DNA of 64,000 nucleotides from NCBI GenBank assembly GCA_009387755.1, contig GG697241.1, positions 258,921 to 322,920 on the forward strand, read 5' to 3'. Under the pieces are notes generated by a model that did no database searches, had not been told where the DNA came from, and saw only the letters and a program-made list of their open reading frames with translations. The first letter of the stretch is position 1. Every line of letters starts with the position of its first letter. The stretch is from Candidatus Micrarchaeum acidiphilum ARMAN-2 (GTDB lineage Archaea; Micrarchaeota; Micrarchaeia; Micrarchaeales; Micrarchaeaceae). Both the position numbers and the translations under genes were made by a program. Of the stretch, positions 42,122 through 52,229 are shown piece after piece.

Positions 42122-42224
42122 ACGCAGATTTTTATTTGATTTTTATAATTTGGCTTCTTATTTTAATTGTTTCCTGGACCGAACTAGGCTGACCAGCGGC
42201 TGCGATAACCGGCAGGTAATATCC

Positions 42225-44921
42225 ATGATAGAATTCACGAGCACGCCCTTTGAGGACAGCAAAAGCCTAGGGGTACTTAACACTTATACAAGAAAGTGGT
42301 TCCTCGAAAACTTCAAGGAACTTACTCCTCCTCAGAAGTTCAGCTTCAAGCTGATAGCCGAGAAGAAGAACGTGCTCATAACTGCGCCTACCGGAAGCGG
42401 AAAGACAATGTCCGCATTCGTTTCAGTGATAAGTGCCCTGTTCGACAAGGCATTGAAAGGCGAACTTGAGGATACTGTCTACTGCATATACATATCCCCG
42501 CTGAAGGCGCTCAACAACGACATATACAGGAACCTGGTGAAGCCGCTTACAGAAATATACGAGACCATAAAAAAGGAAAAGGGCGTTGACCTGATAAAGG
42601 AAAACATACGGGAAGTGACCATAGGAGTAAGAACGGGAGACACGCTCCAGAGCGAGAGGCGCAAGCAGCTCATAAAGCCTCCAAACATACTTGTTACAAC
42701 CCCTGAAAGCCTTGCAATACTGATAAATTCGGAAAGGTACGTGGAGAACCTGAAGCATGTCGAATACATAATAATAGACGAGCTGCACGAGCTGGCAAAC
42801 AACAAGCGCGGAGTGCATCTTTCGCTTTCGGTAGAGCGCCTACAGGAACTGATAGGCCATAATCTAATAAGGATTGGACTGGGCGCCACGCTATATCCGC
42901 TTGAAGAGGCTGCGAAGTTTCTAGTCGGCTACGACAACGGGGCTCCGCGAGACTGCACCGTAGTCGACGCATCGTGGAGCAAGAGCATAGAAATAAAAGT
43001 GATGAGCCCGGTAGTAGACATGATAAACGTCCAGGAGAATGCGATAGAGGATTCGATGTACAAGATGATAAACGGCGCCATAGGGGCAAGCAAGTCAACG
43101 TTAATATTTACAAATACAAGAAGTGGAACCGAGCGCGTGGTCTTCAACCTTAAAAAGAGGTTCGGCTATTCCGATACAATAGCGGCGCACCACGGCTCCC
43201 TCTCAAGAGAATCCAGGCTAGAAGTAGAAGAACTATTGAAAAAGGGGGCGCTCAAATGCGCCGTGTCGTCAACAAGCCTGGAGCTCGGCATAGATATAGG
43301 CACGATAGACCTGGTCATACAGCTCGGCTCTCCAAAAAGCGTAACAAGGTCGGTGCAGAGAATAGGCCGCGCCGGCCATTCCTACAAATCTACTGCAAAG
43401 GGCGACGTAATAGTACTAAACAGGGACGACTTGGTCGAATGCACCATAATGGCGGACGCCGCCCTAAAAAAGCATCTCGACTCATTTTCCACGCCTCAGA
43501 ACGCCCTTGACGTGCTATCGCAGCATATTGTTGGCATGTCGATAACTAGGAAGTGGAACGCCGACGAGGCGTACGCCCTCGTAAAAAGGGCCTATCCGTA
43601 CCATAATCTTGAAGAAGGCGATTTCTACTCTATAATAAAATACCTTTCAGGTAGCTACGTTGACCTAGAAAGCAGGAGGGTATACGGGAAAATATGGTAC
43701 GACGAAAAGGAAAACATGTTCGGCAGGAGGGGCAAGTATGCGAAGCTGATATACATGCTGAATCTCGGGACTATACCTGATGAAGTCGCCATAAACGTGT
43801 TCCTTGCCGGGACAAACAAGTGGATCGGCAACATCGAAGAAGAATTCCTTGCGAGAATGAAGCCTGGAGACATATTCACCTTGGGCGGCAGGCTCTATAA
43901 GTTCTCTCATGCCAAAGGCACAAAATGCTACGTCGAAGAAGCAAAAAGCGCATCGCCAACCATACCGCCATGGTTTTCAGAGCAGCTTCCGCTTAGCTAT
44001 GAGCTGGGAATAGCAATAGGGAAATTCAGGAAGGAAATGTCTGGCATGATACGAGAGGAGATCGACAGAAGGCACAAGAAGGGCGCTCTGTCTGGTTCAG
44101 GCATGCTGAGAAAGGGCAGCATCCCAAAACGCATTGACTCATACCTGTCGAAGCTTCCGATAGACAAGAACGCCAAAAGCGCCATATACGCCTACTTTGC
44201 CGAGCAGGAACTGTTCTGCGGGTTAGTTCCCAACAACGAGCTCATACTCGTGGAATACACAAGCGACAACCTAAAGGATTCTAGCTACCTTGTATTCCAT
44301 TCGCTTTTCGGCCGGAGGGTCAACGACGCCCTCTCGCGCGCCTTCGCTGTCAAATTCGGCAAGATGACAGACGAAGACATAAGTATAATGGTAAACGACA
44401 ACGGTTTCGTTCTTTTCGTAGACCATGCCATGTCGATGAGCGAAAGAAAGGTAAAAAAATTGTTTGAGGAAGTACTGTCTTCGGATCTCTCCAAGCTGCT
44501 TAAGGAGAACATAAGAAAGACCGAGCTGATGAAGCGCAGGTTCAGGCACGTTGCAGCCAGGAGCTTCATGATATTAAAGAACTACAAAGGCTGGAAGCAG
44601 CCGATAGGGAGGCAGCAGGTAAATGCCCAACTTCTGCTCAACGCAGCCGAAGAGATAGATCCGGATTTTCCGATAATACGCGAAACATACCGTGAGATAT
44701 TCGGGGACCTGATGGACATAAACCGGGCAAACGAAGTGCTTTCCAGGCTAAAGGACGGAAAAATAAAATACCAATTCATTTCGACCGACTCGCCGTCGCC
44801 GTTTGCGCATTCGATGCTTACCTTTGGCCATGCCGATGTAGTCATGATGAAGGAGCGGCAGCAGTACCTGAAGTACCTCCACAAGATGGTTCTAAAAAAA
44901 ATAAAATCGGTTGGAAAATGA
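42225..44921 (+). CDS. lhr: Lhr-type superfamily 2 helicase
   Basis: 898 residues. Walker A APTGSGKT (54-61), SPLKALNNDI (~91-100), TTPESLAILI, DExH box IIDELHEL (183-190), motif VI QRIGRAGHS, then winged helix and the long C-terminal Lhr core. Homologous to archaeal Lhr core helicases (ATP-driven 3'-5' DNA/RNA-DNA unwinding, linked to repair). ATG 42225 chosen because AGGT lies 9-12 nt upstream and the conserved N-terminus begins there. The stop overlaps the next gene by 4 nt. Confidence 0.9.
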   Translation: MIEFTSTPFEDSKSLGVLNTYTRKWFLENFKELTPPQKFSFKLIAEKKNVLITAPTGSGKTMSAFVSVISALFDKALKGELEDTVYCIYISPLKALNNDIYRNLVKPLTEIYETIKKEKGVDLIKENIREVTIGVRTGDTLQSERRKQLIKPPNILVTTPESLAILINSERYVENLKHVEYIIIDELHELANNKRGVHLSLSVERLQELIGHNLIRIGLGATLYPLEEAAKFLVGYDNGAPRDCTVVDASWSKSIEIKVMSPVVDMINVQENAIEDSMYKMINGAIGASKSTLIFTNTRSGTERVVFNLKKRFGYSDTIAAHHGSLSRESRLEVEELLKKGALKCAVSSTSLELGIDIGTIDLVIQLGSPKSVTRSVQRIGRAGHSYKSTAKGDVIVLNRDDLVECTIMADAALKKHLDSFSTPQNALDVLSQHIVGMSITRKWNADEAYALVKRAYPYHNLEEGDFYSIIKYLSGSYVDLESRRVYGKIWYDEKENMFGRRGKYAKLIYMLNLGTIPDEVAINVFLAGTNKWIGNIEEEFLARMKPGDIFTLGGRLYKFSHAKGTKCYVEEAKSASPTIPPWFSEQLPLSYELGIAIGKFRKEMSGMIREEIDRRHKKGALSGSGMLRKGSIPKRIDSYLSKLPIDKNAKSAIYAYFAEQELFCGLVPNNELILVEYTSDNLKDSSYLVFHSLFGRRVNDALSRAFAVKFGKMTDEDISIMVNDNGFVLFVDHAMSMSERKVKKLFEEVLSSDLSKLLKENIRKTELMKRRFRHVAARSFMILKNYKGWKQPIGRQQVNAQLLLNAAEEIDPDFPIIRETYREIFGDLMDINRANEVLSRLKDGKIKYQFISTDSPSPFAHSMLTFGHADVVMMKERQQYLKYLHKMVLKKIKSVGK

Positions 44922-45667
44922 AGCTTACCGAAGACGTCGAGCTTATTGAAGGCATGCCAATAGCATACATAAAGAGCATAAATGCCATAGCGGTATCAGA
45001 CCTGCACCTTGGGTATGAAGGCGTGATGTCCAAGCGCGGCGCTTTGATACCAAAAGTCAACTTCAGGAAGATAAAGGACATGATAAAGTCAGCAGTCGAG
45101 GCCACAAAAGCCGATTCAATAATTGTTGATGGCGACATAAAGAACGAATTTTCGAGCGTGGATGTGGAGGAATTCAACGAACTTTATGATTTCATAAACT
45201 TTGCAAAGGAAATCAAGATACGGCCCATCCTGATAAAAGGCAACCACGACAACTTTGTAGAGAGATACAGCATACCTTTCAAACTTGCCGTGCACAGGCA
45301 GCAGGCAACTATTGGGAAATACCTTTTTTTCCATGGCGAGGAGTTGCCAAAGATAGAGAAAAAGGACACCGCCATGCTCATAATGGGCCACGAACACCCG
45401 GCAATAGGCATATACTACGAAAACGGGAGAAAGGAAAAGATAAAATGCTTTCTTTACGGAAAATACGGGGGCAGGAGGCTCCTAGTGCTCCCGGCCATGA
45501 GCTATTTTGCCGGCGGTACTGAAATAAACCTCGAAAGCAGGAAATCGCTGCTCTCACCAATATTCAGAAAAACCGATATAGACGAAATGCATGCGATAGT
45601 TGTGGGCTACGGCTCTACTATGGATTTCGGAAAGATCTCAGAGCTTAGAAAAATGACCGCGCAGTAG
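44918..45667 (+). CDS. Lhr-associated metallophosphoesterase
   Basis: 249 residues, calcineurin-like fold. VSDLHLGYEG (26-35, D28 and H30), SIIVDGDIKNEFS (GD motif), ILIKGNHDNF (GNHD motif), IMGHEHPAIG (metal His), all in order. ATGA overlap with lhr makes translational coupling and functional pairing very likely; in many archaea an Lhr gene is followed by this phosphoesterase, so together they probably process nucleic acid ends. Confidence 0.9.
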   Translation: MKLTEDVELIEGMPIAYIKSINAIAVSDLHLGYEGVMSKRGALIPKVNFRKIKDMIKSAVEATKADSIIVDGDIKNEFSSVDVEEFNELYDFINFAKEIKIRPILIKGNHDNFVERYSIPFKLAVHRQQATIGKYLFFHGEELPKIEKKDTAMLIMGHEHPAIGIYYENGRKEKIKCFLYGKYGGRRLLVLPAMSYFAGGTEINLESRKSLLSPIFRKTDIDEMHAIVVGYGSTMDFGKISELRKMTAQ

Positions 45668-45676
45668 CCGAGCCCG

Positions 45677-47152
45677 CTATATCCACGGTATTATGTTTAT
45701 CAGCAGCGTTACAACTACGACAGCAGCAAGGAAGTTTGTAATCCTCTTGTCTTTCACGCTTGCATCGTATATCCTTTTGCCGTCAAAGCCCGGTAGCGGC
45801 AGAAGGTTTACCACTGCAACCAGAAAATTGAACATGAACGAGAGGGCAAAAACCGTATACAAAAAGTACTCCGTGCTCTTGAGCGGAGTATTTACAACAG
45901 GAGAGGAAACCTGCCCTACATCGACGCCTATAAATCCGCGCGAAGAGCCGTTCTCTGGCTTTGCTATAAACGAATGGCCGCCCTGGTTGGTCAAGACAGT
46001 AACAACGCTGCCAGGCACGTCCTTCGCAGCGGCTGCCTCCAGCTGGGACAACGTGCTTACGTTTACGCCGTCCCAGGAAAGTATCTGCGCCCCCGGCGCT
46101 ATTACGCCATTGGCAGGAAATCCTGGGGTAGTACTTTCCACAATCAATTTTTGCACGTAGATGTGCGGCAATGCGAATACGAGCAGCAGCAGCATCGGCA
46201 CAAAGAAAACGAACATCAGCACAAAATTAGCGGATATGCCGGCGGAAAATATCTTGTTCTGCGATATGGCGTCAAGCTTCTTCACCTTTTCCTCATCCGG
46301 CTCTACGAACGCGCCTATGGGTATTATGCCGAACAGCAGCAGTCCTACGGATTTTATCCTAACCTTAAATATCCTGGACAGTATGCCGTGGGAGAATTCA
46401 TGCGCGACCAGAAGTATGGCAAGTGCGATGACCCCTGCTATGAGCGGTATGTCAAGCCCAGGAATTATCGGCGCGACCCCCGGTATTACGCCCTGGAGCG
46501 GTTTAGTTGTAACAATCCCATTCGCAGCGAAGTGCTGGAATATTGCAAATACTGCCAGAAGTATGCTGAATGAATTCAGAAGCAGGGAAAAGAATACGAA
46601 CCCCGAAAATCCGAAGACAACGGTTATTACAAGAGAAAGATAAGACAGAGGTGAAACCCCGGAACTAGCGGAAGCCGTTTGTGCAGAGGCTATTCTCGCC
46701 TGCAACCCCGGCAGGTCTATAAACTGTAGAGAGTAGCTAAAGTACGGGGTCACCAAGAGCAGAATGAATAGTATCGTAAATATGCCGAAGGCAAATGTGC
46801 CTTTGCTTATCTTGCCTTTAACTATCGGATAAGAAAAGATTCCAAAACCTAGAACTATGCCCCAGAGCGCCATGTTGTTCCAAAAACTTTTGTGCGACTT
46901 TGCAATCCTATTTATTGTGCCTATGCCCTTGCCTGTGCTGATCATATACACTCCGTAGCCGCCGTTCAAAGAGCCTATCTTTTTTATTATCATGCCAGAG
47001 ACGAACAGCACGACAAGCCCAAGCAGTATCTGGTTCAGGATCCCTATGGCAGATATGTAGTCGGCATAAAGGGCCAGCAGCGAAGCTACTGCGACAAAAG
47101 AAATCCGAATTTTTGCGGTAGTGCTTAAGCGACCGCCATTTTCTGCTGCCAT
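45677..47152 (-). CDS. Site-2 protease family zinc metalloprotease (M50)
   Basis: 491 residues, polytopic. Zinc motif HEFSH at 251-255, a PDZ domain roughly 330-410 (GFPANGVIAPGAQILSWDGV), and the second metal site in NLLPLPGFDGKRIYD near 455. N-terminal ~140 residues add three helices and a loop typical of archaeal S2P. It cleaves membrane-bound substrates during regulated proteolysis. Convergent with the phosphoesterase (9 nt) and divergent from MBF1. Confidence 0.92.
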   Translation of the reverse strand: MAAENGGRLSTTAKIRISFVAVASLLALYADYISAIGILNQILLGLVVLFVSGMIIKKIGSLNGGYGVYMISTGKGIGTINRIAKSHKSFWNNMALWGIVLGFGIFSYPIVKGKISKGTFAFGIFTILFILLLVTPYFSYSLQFIDLPGLQARIASAQTASASSGVSPLSYLSLVITVVFGFSGFVFFSLLLNSFSILLAVFAIFQHFAANGIVTTKPLQGVIPGVAPIIPGLDIPLIAGVIALAILLVAHEFSHGILSRIFKVRIKSVGLLLFGIIPIGAFVEPDEEKVKKLDAISQNKIFSAGISANFVLMFVFFVPMLLLLVFALPHIYVQKLIVESTTPGFPANGVIAPGAQILSWDGVNVSTLSQLEAAAAKDVPGSVVTVLTNQGGHSFIAKPENGSSRGFIGVDVGQVSSPVVNTPLKSTEYFLYTVFALSFMFNFLVAVVNLLPLPGFDGKRIYDASVKDKRITNFLAAVVVVTLLINIIPWI

Positions 47153-47234
47153 GCGCTAAACCCTATAATAAGCGCATGCTATTTCGAATTTAAGAATTTT
47201 ATACCTTTCATTGCAATTAATACCTGGTGGTTAG

Positions 47235-47690
47235 TTGGAAGAATGCGAGCTATGCGGTAAAAGCACGGATTCTGCGTACGTGGTCCTTGTCGAGGGTGTA
47301 GAATTGAGGGTGTGTGCAAGCTGTGCGAACGGTAAGAAAGTACTCTCACACAGGCCCACAGATTCCGCAAGGCAGGACTACCGGGGTGCATACCAAAAGA
47401 CGGTCAAAAAGAACATAGACGAGCCTCCGCTAGTTGATAACTATGGAAGGGTGATACGCGAGGCGCGCGAGCGGCTAAAGATACCAATAAAAGTGCTTGC
47501 AGAAATGATAAACGAGAAGGAAACATTTCTTAGCCGGGTGGAGGCCGAGAAGGCAGCGCCGCCAGCCCAGTTAATAAGGAAGTTGGAGAAAACGCTCAGC
47601 ATAAAGCTTACATCCTCAAGGTCCGAGGCGGACGACAACCAGCATTACAGGAGCGACAACGGCGTTACCACAATAGGGGATTTTGCATAG
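47235..47690 (+). CDS. mbf1: Multiprotein bridging factor 1 (archaeal MBF1)
   Basis: 151 residues. N-terminal zinc ribbon C4-x2-C7 ... C27-x2-C30, linker, then the Cro/C1 HTH (~73-125: REARERLKIPIKVLAEMINEKETFLSRVE) and a C-terminal KLTSSR tail. In archaea it associates with translating ribosomes; in eukaryotes it is a coactivator. The start is TTG 47235 with GGTGG upstream. Directly followed by fen. Confidence 0.92.
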   Translation: MEECELCGKSTDSAYVVLVEGVELRVCASCANGKKVLSHRPTDSARQDYRGAYQKTVKKNIDEPPLVDNYGRVIREARERLKIPIKVLAEMINEKETFLSRVEAEKAAPPAQLIRKLEKTLSIKLTSSRSEADDNQHYRSDNGVTTIGDFA

Positions 47691-47699
47691 TTGGTGCAG

Positions 47700-48749
47700 A
47701 TGTCGGTAGATCTGAGCAAGCTTGCAGTGCGCGAGCAGCTCGACATAGGCTCGCTCAGCGGGAAGGTAGTCGCCGTAGATGCGTACAATGTGCTGTACCA
47801 GTTCCTTTCCATAATAAGGCAACCGGACGGATCGCTGCTCTGCGACGAAAAAGGCAACGTGACGAGCCATCTCTCCGGGCTTTTCTACAGGTCTATAGAC
47901 CTGATTGCGAAAGGCGTAAACCTCGTTTACGTTTTTGACGGAATGCCATCAACCCTTAAAAAGAAGACGATAGAGGCGCGGATTTCAAGGAGGGAGAAGG
48001 CTTATGAGGCATGGCAGAAGGCGGTAGCCGAAGGCCAGGCAGAAGAGGTACGCAAGTTTGCTCAGGCGAGCACCCGCATAACGAAGGAAATAGTGTCAAG
48101 CGCAAAGGAGCTCCTAGGCTACATGGGCATATGGTATATAAACGCGCCGAGCGAGGGCGAGGCTCAGGCCAGCTACATGTGCTCCAAAGGGATAGCCTAT
48201 GCAGCAGCAAGCCAGGACTACGATACGCTGCTGTTCGGCTCCAAGAAGGTCGTGAGGAACCTGACTCTCTCTGGCCGAAGGAAGCTCCCCGGAAAGAACG
48301 TTTTCGTAAATGTAAATCCGGAAATGGTTGACCTTGATGCTACGCTCGGGTCTCTGGGTATTACGCGCCAGAAACTGATATGGATAGGCATACTGCTCGG
48401 CACGGACTTCAATGACGGGGTAAAAGGAGTAGGCCCGAAAACCGCGCTGAAGGCGGTCAAAAGCTCAAATTCCATTACCGATATCATAGAGTTTGCAAAG
48501 CAGAAATTCAACTACGAATTTGAAGTGGACCCGAAAGACGTTGAGGACCTGTTCATGCACCCAGAGGTCAGCGAGATAACCGAGGCCGAACTAGGCAAGG
48601 GCGTGTCAAAGAGTCCAGACGCAGAAAAGATAATACACTTCATGTGTGCGGAGCACGGCTTCGACGAGGCTCGCGTTAGAAAATTCTCAGATGTTCTGAA
48701 GAAAGCCCGCGGGACATCTGCCCAAAAAGGCATATCCTCGTGGATGTAA
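47700..48749 (+). CDS. fen: Flap endonuclease 1
   Basis: 349 residues. N region VVAVDAYNVLYQFLS and FDGMPSTLKKKTIEAR, I region NAPSEGEAQASYM with SQDYDTLLFG, helix-hairpin LGTDFNDGVKGVGPKTA. Removes 5' flaps in replication and repair. The C-terminus QKGISSWM is a degenerate PCNA-interaction motif (Q, I, then W in place of FF). ATG 47700 chosen over TTG 47691. Confidence 0.94.
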   Translation: MSVDLSKLAVREQLDIGSLSGKVVAVDAYNVLYQFLSIIRQPDGSLLCDEKGNVTSHLSGLFYRSIDLIAKGVNLVYVFDGMPSTLKKKTIEARISRREKAYEAWQKAVAEGQAEEVRKFAQASTRITKEIVSSAKELLGYMGIWYINAPSEGEAQASYMCSKGIAYAAASQDYDTLLFGSKKVVRNLTLSGRRKLPGKNVFVNVNPEMVDLDATLGSLGITRQKLIWIGILLGTDFNDGVKGVGPKTALKAVKSSNSITDIIEFAKQKFNYEFEVDPKDVEDLFMHPEVSEITEAELGKGVSKSPDAEKIIHFMCAEHGFDEARVRKFSDVLKKARGTSAQKGISSWM

Positions 48750-48751
48750 AC

Positions 48752-50650
48752 CTACATCTTGCTCAGCGGCTCAACCCCGAGTACAGTAAGCACGGCATCC
48801 ATCACAACCTTAAAACACGTGACAATCTCAAGGCGGGACAGCTTTTCATCTTCGTCCTGCAGCTTGAGTATGTTTTTGTGCTCATAGAACTTGCCGAACA
48901 GCAGCGCCAGCTCTCCCGCATACTCAACCAGCAGATTTGGCTTCAGCTCTCTGCACGATCTTTCCAGGACCGTCACGCATCCTGACATCTTCTTTACAAG
49001 CTCGAACTCCAGATCGTCTTCTATTCCGGAAACCTTTATGGTGCTCTTGTATAGCACGCCTTCATTTCCGTAGTTTTCAAGTATTCTGTTCGCCCTGGCA
49101 AACATGTACTGGCAATACGGCCCTGACCTTCCTTCAAAATTCAGTGCCGTAGCCCAAGAGAAGTTCAGCTTCTTTTCATTCGAAAGCCTGAGGAATTCGA
49201 ATCTTATGGCCGCAAGAGCAACCTTTGCCGCTATGCTGGCCCTTTCTTCCTGAGAAGTTTCGAACCTTGCGCCTATGAGTCCGTATGCCCTCTCTCGCGC
49301 CTCGCGTATCAGGTCGTCAGCCGTGTAACCAAGCCACGTGCCCTTCCTCCCTGCGAGTTTTGCGCCTTCTATATCAACCACTCCATAGGCAAGATGCTTT
49401 AGGTTCCTGGCCTTTTCCGGGTAGCCGATGCTGTCTATTACCAATCTGACAAATGACTGCTCAAAGCTCTGCCTAGTATCTATCGGATTCACAGCCATGT
49501 CCGCGTTCCCGAAATTCATTCTGCTGCCGTCCTCCGAGGTAGTGTACAGGCTGCTCCCGCCGGGCTGTTTGACGAACTCCCTGTACTTAAAGCTGTCTTC
49601 GAATATGCCGAACTTCCACATATGGAATGCGATGTCCTTCGCGACATAATCTGGAGTGCCATTGCTGCGCACAAGCACCTTAACGTTTTCCTTCAGATTC
49701 CTGAATTCCTCTGGCAAATCCTTTATCCTGTCAAAGCTTATTATTGCGCATCCTGCATATTTGCCCTCCTTCGGCCTGTCTATCACACCCTTGTCCTCCA
49801 TGATCTTCATTGCCTTTTCGAAAAGCTTCTCCCTTATAATGTCGCTTTCCCAAACAAGCAGGTCATGATAGATATTGAGTTCAAAAAGCGTTTCATACTC
49901 CGCCATAACATATTTTTCTGCAGAGTCCCTGCATAGCACGGATTCGTATGTGCCATCCTGCTCCATAAGGGTCAGCACTTTGGCAATATCTTCTTTTATC
50001 TCATGGGTTTCAGCGTACTTGTTTACCTCAACATAGACCTTGCCTATCTCGTGATCAAACTTGCCGTTCGGGTTTATTTCTATGCCAAGTTCCTCAAGAT
50101 GCATCAATCCCCAAACTGCCTGGGCAACTTGGAATCCAAGGTCGTCTATGTAATCCTCCCTCTCCACCTTGTATCCGCAAACTGCATAAATGTTGGCAAG
50201 CACGTTTCCGATGAGCGCATTGCGCACCTGTCCCATGTGCAGTGGATGAACGGGGTTGGCGCTCGGCGACTCTACCACTACTATCTTTCCAGATCCAATC
50301 GTGGATTTTACTGCGTTGCTCCCGCCCTTCAGCAGCCATTCCATCACCAAAGCCGTAAACTTTTTCCTGTCAAGGTAAAAATTTATAAATCCATTCTCCT
50401 CCTTTACGCTTTTTACGGCTTCGATACCCCCAATCCCGGAAATTATCGAACTTGCCACATCGGCCGGCTTCCTGCTGATTGATTTGGCTATCCTAAATGC
50501 GATATTGCAGGATATGTCGCCAAAACCATCGGACAATCCAAAGGCATTGTCAAGAGCCGATTCAAATTCTGCGTAGCCTGCTTTTCGCATCGCGGACATG
50601 GTCGCATCCTTTATTGAATCTAAAACGCCTTGAAGTGGAGATGGGTCCAT
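48752..50650 (-). CDS. argS: Arginyl-tRNA synthetase
   Basis: 632 residues, class I. Signature region ESPSANPVHPLHMGQVRNALIGN at ~127-149, where the HIGH-type motif reads HMGQ (last His replaced by Gln). Then EREDYIDDLGFQVAQAVWGL, YVAKDIAFHMWKFGIF, LAYGVVDIEGAKLAGRKGTW and the C-terminal DALR domain with GPYCQYMFARANRIL. ATG 50650 is one base after the nnr TAG; coupled translation likely. Convergent with fen (2 nt apart). Confidence 0.93.
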   Translation of the reverse strand: MDPSPLQGVLDSIKDATMSAMRKAGYAEFESALDNAFGLSDGFGDISCNIAFRIAKSISRKPADVASSIISGIGGIEAVKSVKEENGFINFYLDRKKFTALVMEWLLKGGSNAVKSTIGSGKIVVVESPSANPVHPLHMGQVRNALIGNVLANIYAVCGYKVEREDYIDDLGFQVAQAVWGLMHLEELGIEINPNGKFDHEIGKVYVEVNKYAETHEIKEDIAKVLTLMEQDGTYESVLCRDSAEKYVMAEYETLFELNIYHDLLVWESDIIREKLFEKAMKIMEDKGVIDRPKEGKYAGCAIISFDRIKDLPEEFRNLKENVKVLVRSNGTPDYVAKDIAFHMWKFGIFEDSFKYREFVKQPGGSSLYTTSEDGSRMNFGNADMAVNPIDTRQSFEQSFVRLVIDSIGYPEKARNLKHLAYGVVDIEGAKLAGRKGTWLGYTADDLIREARERAYGLIGARFETSQEERASIAAKVALAAIRFEFLRLSNEKKLNFSWATALNFEGRSGPYCQYMFARANRILENYGNEGVLYKSTIKVSGIEDDLEFELVKKMSGCVTVLERSCRELKPNLLVEYAGELALLFGKFYEHKNILKLQDEDEKLSRLEIVTCFKVVMDAVLTVLGVEPLSKM

Positions 50651-50651
50651 C

Positions 50652-52196
50652 CTAAACACCAGTTATAACGTCAAAATCCTTCAGGAACGAAGGCAAGGCG
50701 TCTATTATGTCAGTAGCAACGACGTGCATGCCCTTCTCATCAAAAAGCTTGTCACCCAGATATGAATGGACATATACGCCCGCAACTGCACTTTCGAAAA
50801 GATTTTTGTGGGATGACGCAAACGCAGCTATTATGCCTGACAGCACGTCCCCGGTGCCCATCGTTGCAAGGGCAGGACTCTTTGCCCTGTTTATCTTGAC
50901 AAGATCCCCGTTTGTTATTATGGTCTCATTCCCCTTAAGGACTAGGATGCAGCCGTTGTCCTTCGCGAAATCTATGGCTGCGTTTATCCTCTTGCCAAGG
51001 TCATATTTCCTTACATCTACCCCTGCCAGCGCCCTGAACTCTCCGTAATGCGGGGTTATGACCATGTTGCTGTCTATGAAATTCTTGTACGCAGCCATCA
51101 CCTTTATTGCAGTTGCGTCTATGACTATGGAATTGCGTTTTTCCTTCTCGTACTTGACGATCTCGGATACGACCTTGAAAGTTATGTTCGCCTCAGACAG
51201 GCCCGGACCTATAACAAGCGCGTTGTGCCTTATGTCCCTAAGCTTTTCCATGTCCTTTTCTCCAAAGTGCGCTTCGTTAAATCCCTTGGCTATTATTTCC
51301 GGAGATTTCGATGAAATGGTCTCTACTATGCCGTCAGGAGCAAAAACCGTCACATATCCTGCCCCACCGCGCAAGGCCGCAATCGTGTTGTTTGCGCCAA
51401 AAGCAGAAAGCAGCGGCGCACCGCGATAATCTTCACTCCCTCCGATTATCAGCACGGATCCCCTTTCGTACTTGTTGGTGTCCATGCGCTGTTTTTCCAC
51501 TGCAGCTCTCACATCTCCTGGCCCTGAAAAGAGTTCAATGCTTGCCGGAAGCCCTATGTCGACTATTATGCTGCTGTCAGCATTATATTTCCTCAGCGCT
51601 GTCTTCTGCTTGTGTATTACAAACACCTGCCTTGCCCTTATTGCAGCAATGTTGGGCGCGCCGCTGTCTGGGTCTATGCCTGAAGGTATGTCTATAGCGA
51701 TCACATTCCTGCCTGCCCCGTTTACCGTCTTAATTGTTCTATAAAGCAATCCAGACAATCTGCCGACAAGGCCGATGCCTATTATGGCGTCGACCACCAC
51801 ATCGCTCCATCTTAGGTGCCGCCTTATGTCATCCGGGTTGCTGTCCGTAATGCTGTCAACCTCTATCAGGTCCTTGACTATCCTGTAGTTCATCAGCATG
51901 GCCTTATTCTTAATTCCGGAAACGTCCCCGACAATAATCACCCTTACGCTTGCATGCCCTATCAGATGCCGCGCGGCAGACAGACCTATGGCACCCTTGC
52001 CTCCAACGCCGCATACAAAAAGTATTTTTTTATTTTTATACCTTCTTCGTAGCTCCTCAGATATGGCGTATCCTGCGTTTTCAACCATCAGCTTTTCCCC
52101 AAAACCTAGATGCTCCCCGTTCAATATAATATTATAGGTGTCGGCAGAGCCAAGCAGCTTCTTTGTGAATATTGTAAAATCTTTTAAACCTTCCAT
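50652..52196 (-). CDS. nnr: Bifunctional NAD(P)HX epimerase/dehydratase
   Basis: 514 residues. N-terminal YjeF_N epimerase domain (VENAGYAISEELRRRYKNKK, CGVGGKGAIGLSAARHL, AIDIPSGIDPDSG) to ~215, then the carbohydrate-kinase-like dehydratase domain (GSVLIIGGSEDYRGAPLLSA, VIGPGLSEANI, VITPHYGEFRAL, MGTGDVLSGIIAAFA). Repairs hydrated NADH/NADPH. Overlap-free junction with argS. Upstream ATG 52196 chosen; AT-rich divergent promoter to the AbrB gene. Confidence 0.93.
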   Translation of the reverse strand: MEGLKDFTIFTKKLLGSADTYNIILNGEHLGFGEKLMVENAGYAISEELRRRYKNKKILFVCGVGGKGAIGLSAARHLIGHASVRVIIVGDVSGIKNKAMLMNYRIVKDLIEVDSITDSNPDDIRRHLRWSDVVVDAIIGIGLVGRLSGLLYRTIKTVNGAGRNVIAIDIPSGIDPDSGAPNIAAIRARQVFVIHKQKTALRKYNADSSIIVDIGLPASIELFSGPGDVRAAVEKQRMDTNKYERGSVLIIGGSEDYRGAPLLSAFGANNTIAALRGGAGYVTVFAPDGIVETISSKSPEIIAKGFNEAHFGEKDMEKLRDIRHNALVIGPGLSEANITFKVVSEIVKYEKEKRNSIVIDATAIKVMAAYKNFIDSNMVITPHYGEFRALAGVDVRKYDLGKRINAAIDFAKDNGCILVLKGNETIITNGDLVKINRAKSPALATMGTGDVLSGIIAAFASSHKNLFESAVAGVYVHSYLGDKLFDEKGMHVVATDIIDALPSFLKDFDVITGV

Positions 52197-52229
52197 AATA
52201 TTAAATATAAGTTTACAAATAAAAATACT

